A stretch of 33,605 bases of DNA from a virus, in the IMG/VR virus record IMGVR_UViG_3300047157_000090, positions 1 to 33,605 of that record; one strand, written 5' to 3'. A program made the translations under genes and the position numbers. Numbering within the stretch: the stretch's first letter is position 1; each line of letters begins with the position of its first letter. Under the pieces are notes generated by a model. It ran no database searches. It saw nothing but the letters and a program-made list of their open reading frames with translations, and had not been told where the DNA came from. Shown here in pieces: positions 29,064-33,605 of the stretch.

Positions 29064-29746
29064 ACACGCATAAATTAATAATAGACAGCAGAGAAAACTC
29101 AGAATTGTTTGGTTTTGTAGAGTTTGAAGCACATCGTTTAATGATTTCATCTGAAAAGAAATGGTTAGAAATAGGAGATTATGTATATGGTGATATGTGT
29201 TTTGAAGCAAAATCCACAGTTGATTTTTTACAGTCTGTAATTAATAAAAGATTATGGAATCAAATAGATAATATGGATAGACATTTTGAACATTATTTTG
29301 TTGTGATTCATGGTTCATTACATGAGGCTATGAACTATCAAAAGTTTACTAATGTTAATATGCCGCCTCGTATGATAAAAAGTAAGTTTTATGGTGCGAT
29401 TGGTAAGATATTATTAGATACTGATTGCCAAGTATTATGGTTAGAAAACTCTAAGAAAGCAGCAGAAATTATGATTGCGTTATGTAAGATGAGACATATT
29501 AATAGAAAAATAATAAGTCCCACTTTATTGAAAAGAATAACAACAGATGATTTAAGAACAGATATGCTTTGTTCTATAAAAGGTGTTAGTGAATCTAAGG
29601 CTAAGTTGTTAATAAAAGAGTTTGGGTCTATTATGGAAATAGGAGATTCAACTGTAGAAGAACTCTCAAGAATAGAAGGTATCGGGCCTACTATTGCAGA
29701 GAGAATAATAAATGTATTAAATACCGAAGAAAAAGTGATAGTATGA
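29060..29746 (+). CDS. ERCC4/XPF-family structure-specific nuclease
   Basis: The 228-residue protein starts with IIDSRE (D9-R11), then EIGDYVYG (G39, D40) and FEAKSTVDF (E49, K51, D55), which corresponds to GD...ERK...D of XPF and Mus81. The Arg of ERK is Ala. A tandem helix-hairpin-helix region follows (about 170-225: IKGVSESKAKLL and IEGIGPTIAERI), which binds forked DNA. No helicase domain is attached, so it is the short type seen in many archaea. The ATGA overlap places it in the primase operon. It probably cuts flaps or forks during viral replication or repair. Confidence 0.9.
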   Translation: MNTHKLIIDSRENSELFGFVEFEAHRLMISSEKKWLEIGDYVYGDMCFEAKSTVDFLQSVINKRLWNQIDNMDRHFEHYFVVIHGSLHEAMNYQKFTNVNMPPRMIKSKFYGAIGKILLDTDCQVLWLENSKKAAEIMIALCKMRHINRKIISPTLLKRITTDDLRTDMLCSIKGVSESKAKLLIKEFGSIMEIGDSTVEELSRIEGIGPTIAERIINVLNTEEKVIV

Positions 29747-31203
29747 ATATGATAGATGAAAATTATGAAGAAGAACTGTATTACAGTTTTATAGACCAAG
29801 ATAACGAAAAAGTTACCGAATGGATAAGAATGCCTGCGATAGTTAAGAAATACACAGAAGATGCTGTTAAAGCCTCAAACTTTAATCATGTACCTGCTTC
29901 TATGTCTTTCTTTGTATTGTTGGGGCAAATATGTAAAGACATGGTGGCAATCCCTAGTGGGATTAACGTAGATGATTGTAGAATCCAATTTGCATGGTTA
30001 CAAACATCGGGAACAGGTAAATCAACATTAACTAATTGGTACTTGCCAATAGTAAGAGAAACGTTTGATTTAATTAATGCAGAACATGGCACTGATTTCG
30101 ATATATTTGATGTAACAGATTATACCGATGCAGCGTTAATTGGTTCTATGGAAAAGAGAAGAGAAGAAGTAGAAGATGAAGATGGCAGAACAAGAACTAT
30201 AGAAGTTGATGTGCAAATACCCGGTCAATTAAACGGTAGCGGATTAGCAATGTGGGATGAGTTTGAATATTCAGGTATCTTTAAACAGTCTCAACATAAA
30301 GAACAAGCCGTTGTGTATCTTAATACTTTTATGAATACATTATGGGGAGAGACTTGGGTAATTAAAAAGAAATTAAAACAAGGAGATGAACCTATAATAT
30401 GTGAATGTATGCGTTCTATTTATGCTACAACCTATATTCCTAAGATGTTAACTTCAGTCATAGCAGATAAAGGGGTACTGCAACGTCTATTATTATTCGT
30501 TTATGAAGTACCGCAACATCAACAGAAAGACATGAGAAGAAGATTGATTGCTGATTGGGGTACTATTCAAGATAGAGAAGAACCTAAATTAAAATATGCT
30601 AAAAGTTTATTGCATATATACAACGCTTTGAAAGAAAGATATGATGATGTAGGACAAGACCCATTAAGAGTAATTAGAATTAGTAAAGATGCTAATGATG
30701 CATTAAATCAAGAATGTTATGTTATGGAACAATATATTTCTAATAGTAGACAAGAAGTATTTGATGCTATGGAAACTTTCATTAATAGAATACTAAAACA
30801 TATTCAAAAGTTGGCTATTTTATGTTGTATTGCAGAGGCTCCTAGTATTCCTGATAAATCAAAAAGATTCATAGTTACTCAAAATCACGTACTTCAAGCA
30901 TCTTATTTAATTCGACAATGCTATAAGTCTCTCGTATCATGGCTTGATGAAGCCCTGCGTACTGAGCGAAAGTCTGTGGCCGAAAAAGCCAACATTGGAG
31001 TGTTTAAAAAAGTGTATTTAGATATGGGTCAACAGACTAAAGACGGATGGGTACATAAAACAAAACTTTTAGCGACAGTTAGAAAGGAAACAAAGAAGAG
31101 TCAAGGAACTATTTACAAATGGTGGGAAAAAGTAGAAGAATATTTTGACACAAATAGAATAAACAAACAAGTTTATATTAAATTAAAAGAGGAAGAAACA
31201 TGA
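29743..31203 (+). CDS. P-loop replicative helicase candidate (DUF3987/MCM-like region)
   Basis: The 486-residue protein has Walker A TSGTGKST (88-95), a Walker B-like LAMWDEFE, a sensor-1 candidate SIYATTYIP and GVLQRLLLFVYEVP, which resembles the arginine-finger region of helicase/primase-type ATPases (YfjI/DUF3987). A long helical domain follows. The C-terminus (about 415-480: KTKLLATVRKETKKSQGTIY) looks like a winged helix. Being next to primase and nuclease, it is the most likely replicative helicase; no other MCM or DnaB gene is present. The family is not certain. Confidence 0.6.
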   Translation: MNMIDENYEEELYYSFIDQDNEKVTEWIRMPAIVKKYTEDAVKASNFNHVPASMSFFVLLGQICKDMVAIPSGINVDDCRIQFAWLQTSGTGKSTLTNWYLPIVRETFDLINAEHGTDFDIFDVTDYTDAALIGSMEKRREEVEDEDGRTRTIEVDVQIPGQLNGSGLAMWDEFEYSGIFKQSQHKEQAVVYLNTFMNTLWGETWVIKKKLKQGDEPIICECMRSIYATTYIPKMLTSVIADKGVLQRLLLFVYEVPQHQQKDMRRRLIADWGTIQDREEPKLKYAKSLLHIYNALKERYDDVGQDPLRVIRISKDANDALNQECYVMEQYISNSRQEVFDAMETFINRILKHIQKLAILCCIAEAPSIPDKSKRFIVTQNHVLQASYLIRQCYKSLVSWLDEALRTERKSVAEKANIGVFKKVYLDMGQQTKDGWVHKTKLLATVRKETKKSQGTIYKWWEKVEEYFDTNRINKQVYIKLKEEET

Positions 31204-31430
31204 AATGGGAAAATAAATATGTTGTGTTTGATGTATCTAGTGGGCCAAAGGTCGTAGTAGAAACACTAAACACTTATGGTGCAGATGGTTGGGAATTAGC
31301 ATCTATGGTCGCTGTTGGTGGTGGCGAAAGATTAGTCGCCTTCTTAAAGAGAAGGTTTGATATTATAATGCCAGACCCAGAAGGTGAGAAGAAGAAAAAG
31401 ATATCTCAACTTTGGGGAACTGAGGAGTGA
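31200..31430 (+). CDS. DUF4177-like small protein
   Basis: The 76-residue protein matches the DUF4177 pattern: KWENKYVVFDV at the N-terminus, LNTYGADGWELASMVAVGG in the middle (compare LNELGAEGWELVSV) and FLKRRFD at the end of the domain, followed by a charged tail. The family is common in bacteria and phages but has no known activity. GAGGAAGAAAC upstream overlaps the helicase stop. Confidence 0.75.
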   Translation: MKWENKYVVFDVSSGPKVVVETLNTYGADGWELASMVAVGGGERLVAFLKRRFDIIMPDPEGEKKKKISQLWGTEE

Positions 31431-31435
31431 TTAAA

Positions 31436-31531
31436 ATGTGGGATAACAGAAAAGGGTTTTGGAAAAGCGTAAAAAGGTTTGTCCATATAGGTTTTAATTT
31501 TGGTGGCGATGGTTTTGGTGATGATGAATGA
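31436..31531 (+). CDS. 31-residue Gly/Phe-rich peptide
   Basis: A short frame with GAGGAGTGAT upstream (31421-31430) encodes a peptide with a basic start (DNRKGFWKSVKRF) and a Gly/Phe/Asp-rich tail (NFGGDGFGDDE). It ends in an ATGA overlap with the exonuclease gene. The ribosome-binding site and the precise overlap argue for translation. The function is unknown. Confidence 0.5.
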   Translation: MWDNRKGFWKSVKRFVHIGFNFGGDGFGDDE

Positions 31532-32121
31532 GTATGTTAGCAATTGATTTAGAAACTAAAAATCTATCACATGAAATTGGTGGATGGGGTAATACTCATA
31601 TGTTTAAAGTATCAACTGTTTGTACTTGGGATGGAGATAAAGGCACTATCTATATTGATAAAGCAGTTGACGAATTAAACAAAGGTAACATCGAAGTTAA
31701 ACCTTTATCACAATTAAAGTTTGATTTAGACGACCACTTAGAGAAAGGCGGTGAGTTGTTAGGCCACAACATAGTAGGGTTTGACCTGCCTGTGTTAAGA
31801 GATTCTATGGATATATATTGCATACAAAAATATCTAAACAAAAGAGCATACTTTGATACTAGCAAAGAAATGACTAAATCTTATGGGGAGAGATTTAAGT
31901 TAGAAAACCTAGTATCTCATACTCTTGGTGATAACAAAAGTATGGAAAGTGCAGATGCACCTAAAGTATGGAAAGCAGGTAGATATGCAGAAGTCGCAGA
32001 ATATTGTTTGAAAGACACAAAGTTAGTTTATGACTTATGGAAATACGGACAAGACAATAAAATTGTGAAAGGATATTCCGTAGAGAAAGAAAAAGAAGTA
32101 GAAATGGAGGTAGAATGGTGA
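31528..32121 (+). CDS. DEDD-type 3'-5' exonuclease (RNase H-like)
   Basis: The 197-residue protein has AIDLETK (Exo I, Asp and Glu), LLGHNIVGFDLPVL (Exo II, with catalytic Asp) and AEYCLKDTKLVYDL (Exo III, YxxxD form), so it is a stand-alone DEDDy exonuclease of the proofreading-domain type. The polymerase already has its own Exo motifs, so this enzyme probably trims primers, recombination ends or host DNA. The C-terminus is Glu-rich. ATGA overlap with the previous peptide. Confidence 0.85.
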   Translation: MSMLAIDLETKNLSHEIGGWGNTHMFKVSTVCTWDGDKGTIYIDKAVDELNKGNIEVKPLSQLKFDLDDHLEKGGELLGHNIVGFDLPVLRDSMDIYCIQKYLNKRAYFDTSKEMTKSYGERFKLENLVSHTLGDNKSMESADAPKVWKAGRYAEVAEYCLKDTKLVYDLWKYGQDNKIVKGYSVEKEKEVEMEVEW

Positions 32122-32276
32122 TGACAACAATAGAAGTTATATTATGGATTCTCTTTATTCTTACTATGAGTCTTATGTTCTTTGCAGCGTTTGGTGCTGA
32201 AAAAGTTTCAAACCAAACAATTGAAGAATATATGGATAATTTAATTAGTGAGGAAAGGGAAAAAAATGGCCCTTAG
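32121..32276 (+). CDS. 51-residue single-span membrane protein
   Basis: The product has a hydrophobic segment near the N-terminus (VILWILFILTMSLMFFAAF, residues 6-24) and a charged tail (EEYMDNLISEEREKNG) on one side. It starts at the last base of the exonuclease stop codon, with TGGAGGTAG just upstream. Small membrane proteins of this kind can act in lysis, but no lysis gene is beside it. The function is unknown. Confidence 0.55.
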   Translation: MTTIEVILWILFILTMSLMFFAAFGAEKVSNQTIEEYMDNLISEEREKNGP

Positions 32277-32427
32277 AGAAAAATGTGGGGTTTGTGAGAA
32301 ACTAACAATACCTAGAAGAATACTAGGTTTTTATGTGGGTTCTCCACTTAGAGTTAAGATTTGGGAATGCAGGGAATGTAACGCCCTGTGGTCTGAAAAG
32401 GTCTTAACCAAAGTGGAGACCCACTAA
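32266..32427 (+). CDS. 53-residue zinc-ribbon microprotein
   Basis: The protein has CGVC at residues 7-10 and CREC at 35-38, with basic residues around them. AGGAAAGGG lies upstream. It overlaps the previous gene by 11 bases and is the last + strand gene before the oligo-T terminator. It continues the series of microproteins with paired cysteines. Possible roles are transcription or protein binding; none can be chosen. Confidence 0.6.
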   Translation: MALREKCGVCEKLTIPRRILGFYVGSPLRVKIWECRECNALWSEKVLTKVETH

Positions 32428-32429
32428 GA

Positions 32430-32484
32430 TTTTTTTTTGGTTTTTTTTCGGTTTTTTTTATAATTCAAAAACCGACTTTTTTTT
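32430..32484 (+). terminator. Oligo-T transcription terminator with hairpin
   Basis: Runs of 9, 8, 8 and 8 T lie at 32430-32438, 32441-32448, 32452-32459 and 32477-32484. Archaeal RNA polymerase stops at such T-runs. In addition TCGGTTTTT (32448-32456) pairs with AAAAACCGA (32467-32475), forming a 9-bp stem followed by the last T-run. It marks the end of the long + strand transcript and separates it from the convergent - strand genes. Confidence 0.75.
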
Positions 32485-32616
32485 GTATTCAGGAAATGAT
32501 GTAAAATATTACACAAAAAGTTTGCTTAGTTTAAATACACTCAAGAGCCTGCATCGTTAGTTAATTAACATAGCCTGTATTAATAGGCCTTTAAACTCTA
32601 ATGTTTAGTTTAACAG

Positions 32617-32958
32617 TTAATTCCATGGCCCATATGTACGTTCTTTTAATGAGGTTTTAATCATTTCATCAAAAGTATATATTTTAACGTTCTTTACATT
32701 ACCCATTTCATAATATACATCTTTAGGAACACCTATTTCTTTTCCTGTTGCTACGTCTATAACAAAATTATCATTAATTAAAATAAACGCATGGCCGTAT
32801 TCAACTCCTTCTATACCGCCACCTGTACCTGTAACTGTTGCATGAACTAATTTAGCAGAGTCTCCCATTTTTTCTCCTTTTTCTATCATCCAATTATAGG
32901 CATCAGGATAGCAAGTGCCACCATCATTCTTGCCTTTAATTATATCATACCAACTCAT
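32617..32958 (-). CDS. Possible papain-like cysteine peptidase
   Basis: The 113-residue product contains GGTCYPDAYNWMIEKG (Cys as possible nucleophile, early in a helix), EYGHAFILIND (His) and VIDVATG (Asp). This Cys-His-Asp order resembles small phage papain- or NlpC-like enzymes. Active-site identity is not proven. The start at 32958 is supported by GGTGAT; in-frame codons up to 33000 overlap the upstream gene. It lies 14 bases after the methyltransferase-like gene, so they form an operon. Confidence 0.5.
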   Translation of the reverse strand: MSWYDIIKGKNDGGTCYPDAYNWMIEKGEKMGDSAKLVHATVTGTGGGIEGVEYGHAFILINDNFVIDVATGKEIGVPKDVYYEMGNVKNVKIYTFDEMIKTSLKERTYGPWN

Positions 32959-32972
32959 TAATATCACCAAAC

Positions 32973-33536
32973 TTATGCAGGTTGTGGTATAGATTCCCAA
33001 TTACCGATTGTTGTAATATAGTCTCCATATTTTTCATACATTAAGTTTTTGTATTGTCTCATGTTCATTGGGTTATCTACTAACCAAGTATCAAACCAAC
33101 CATAATCCCAATGACTATCTTCGGGTATTTCCCACGTTTCTATATCTGCTGTAATTAAAGTAAATGTATCATCTTTAGCACAATGTTCCCAAACTAAATC
33201 TATCACATCTTGACTGTTTTCTATTATAGTTACAGAAGTTACATCGGGACTATCAATTAATTTTTGATGTACCATTCCTATACCTAATCCACCTATCAAT
33301 ACATCTCCTGTTGCATTATCCCAAAGTTGTTGATGTTCTCTATATTCAGCATAAGAGTCTTGCATTATAGGCCAAGGACAACTTTCTTTAGTTAATACGG
33401 TGTATTCTTCTGCTGTTTCATTCTTCATCATTAAATATCTTTCCCAATTATAATCTGTAGTTTGACCGTTAAAATGTCTAATTGCGAAGTCTCCCGAAGT
33501 TCCTTCTGGTATTATTACACGTTGTCTTATTGCCAT
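32973..33536 (-). CDS. SAM-dependent methyltransferase or spermidine-synthase-like protein
   Basis: The 187-residue product has GDVLIGGLGIGMVHQKLI (motif I, a Gly-rich SAM-binding loop), VTSVTIIENSQDVIDLV (motif post-I with the acidic end of strand 2) and TLITADIETWEI (motif II), in the order of a Rossmann methyltransferase. Spermidine synthases share this layout (IGGGdG, VEID). WDYGWFDTWLVD follows as motif IV-like. The start at 33536 has GAGTTGAT. The substrate is unknown; such genes occur beside virion genes in phages. Confidence 0.7.
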   Translation of the reverse strand: MAIRQRVIIPEGTSGDFAIRHFNGQTTDYNWERYLMMKNETAEEYTVLTKESCPWPIMQDSYAEYREHQQLWDNATGDVLIGGLGIGMVHQKLIDSPDVTSVTIIENSQDVIDLVWEHCAKDDTFTLITADIETWEIPEDSHWDYGWFDTWLVDNPMNMRQYKNLMYEKYGDYITTIGNWESIPQPA

Positions 33537-33541
33537 ATTAA

Positions 33542-33605
33542 TCAACTCACAAAGTCATATGTTAAAGTTACCGTACTAGCATTAGTAGTACCGTTAGAAT
33601 TAGTA
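33542..33605 (-). CDS. C-terminal end of a gene running out of the window
   Basis: The frame is open from the right edge to a TGA at 33544-33542 and encodes the last 20 residues, TNSNGTTNASTVTLTYDFVS. The Thr/Asn/Ser-rich, beta-strand-like end with two Asn-X-Ser/Thr sequons is typical of surface or virion structural proteins. Only the end is visible, so no family can be given. It lies 5 bases upstream of the methyltransferase-like gene. Confidence 0.5.
   Translation of the reverse strand, partial: TNSNGTTNASTVTLTYDFVS

Noticed and set aside
29389-29799. 136-codon frame on the - strand
   Set aside because: It lies wholly opposite the ERCC4 nuclease and helicase genes, whose motifs are clear, and is a low-complexity Ile/Phe/Ser shadow without a ribosome-binding site.
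1-33605. Integrase, transposase or insertion sequence
   Set aside because: No tyrosine or serine recombinase, DDE transposase or terminal inverted repeats with target duplication could be recognised.
1-33605. E2 or RING-type E3 enzyme for the ubiquitin-like system
   Set aside because: No protein with an E2 HPN-type motif or a convincing RING cross-brace was found; the Cys-rich small proteins have only single ribbon-type pairs.

Overview
The window reads as part of the genome of a double-stranded DNA virus of an archaeon. The DNA is AT-rich and very tightly packed. Almost every gene on the + strand from about 1.5 to 32.4 kb overlaps the next one (ATGA or TAATG junctions) or lies a few bases from it, and most have a strong Shine-Dalgarno sequence (AGGAG, AGGTGAT). 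The informational genes are archaeal or eukaryote-like: a TFIIB-type factor, PCNA, an RFC small subunit, family B DNA polymerase, archaeo-eukaryotic primase, an ATP-dependent ligase and an XPF-type nuclease. There is no ribosomal, tRNA or metabolic backbone. This gene set matches what I know of the magroviruses, the uncultured viruses of marine group II Euryarchaeota (Poseidoniales). That assignment comes from gene content, not from a database search.

Layout. Positions 1-1495 hold a possible cut-off gene end, a small gene whose frame appears broken, and about 770 bases without a convincing gene. This stretch contains a 13-bp hairpin, an AT-rich block, a CTAC tandem repeat and short iteron-like repeats, and is a candidate origin or control region. 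From 1.5 to 6.2 kb lie small accessory genes: a Myb-like/Nmad1 fusion, a phage-type conserved protein, zinc-ribbon microproteins and a ubiquitin-like protein. From 6.3 to 9.8 kb are a hairpin-containing leader, a class II (cobalamin) ribonucleotide reductase and unknowns. From 9.7 to 15.6 kb lie a large unknown protein, the TFB, an E1-like enzyme, two Myb-like proteins (one membrane-anchored), a JAMM protease, a lipoprotein and small nucleic-acid-binding proteins, one of them histone-like. From 15.6 to 32.4 kb is the replication and recombination block: ligase, clamp loader, a candidate PCNA-binding micropeptide, an SSB candidate, a RecA/Sak4-like ATPase, PCNA, a polymerase split in two, a Cas4-like nuclease, a PriS-PriL fusion primase, an ERCC4 nuclease, a helicase-like ATPase and a DEDD exonuclease. 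An oligo-T terminator closes this transcript. The last kilobase is on the - strand: a methyltransferase-like gene, a possible papain-like protease, and the end of a further gene that could be structural.

The most interesting reading is that the virus carries its own minimal ubiquitin-like conjugation set. It comprises a 66-residue ubiquitin-like protein ending Gly-Gly-Cys, an E1/ThiF-type activating enzyme and a JAMM peptidase that could trim the terminal Cys and reverse the modification. Other notable points are a 27-residue peptide with a p21-like PCNA-binding motif, two candidate histone-fold proteins, a polymerase gene split just before motif C with three small genes in the gap, and a single-chain primase that joins PriS catalytic residues to the PriL iron-sulfur cysteines.
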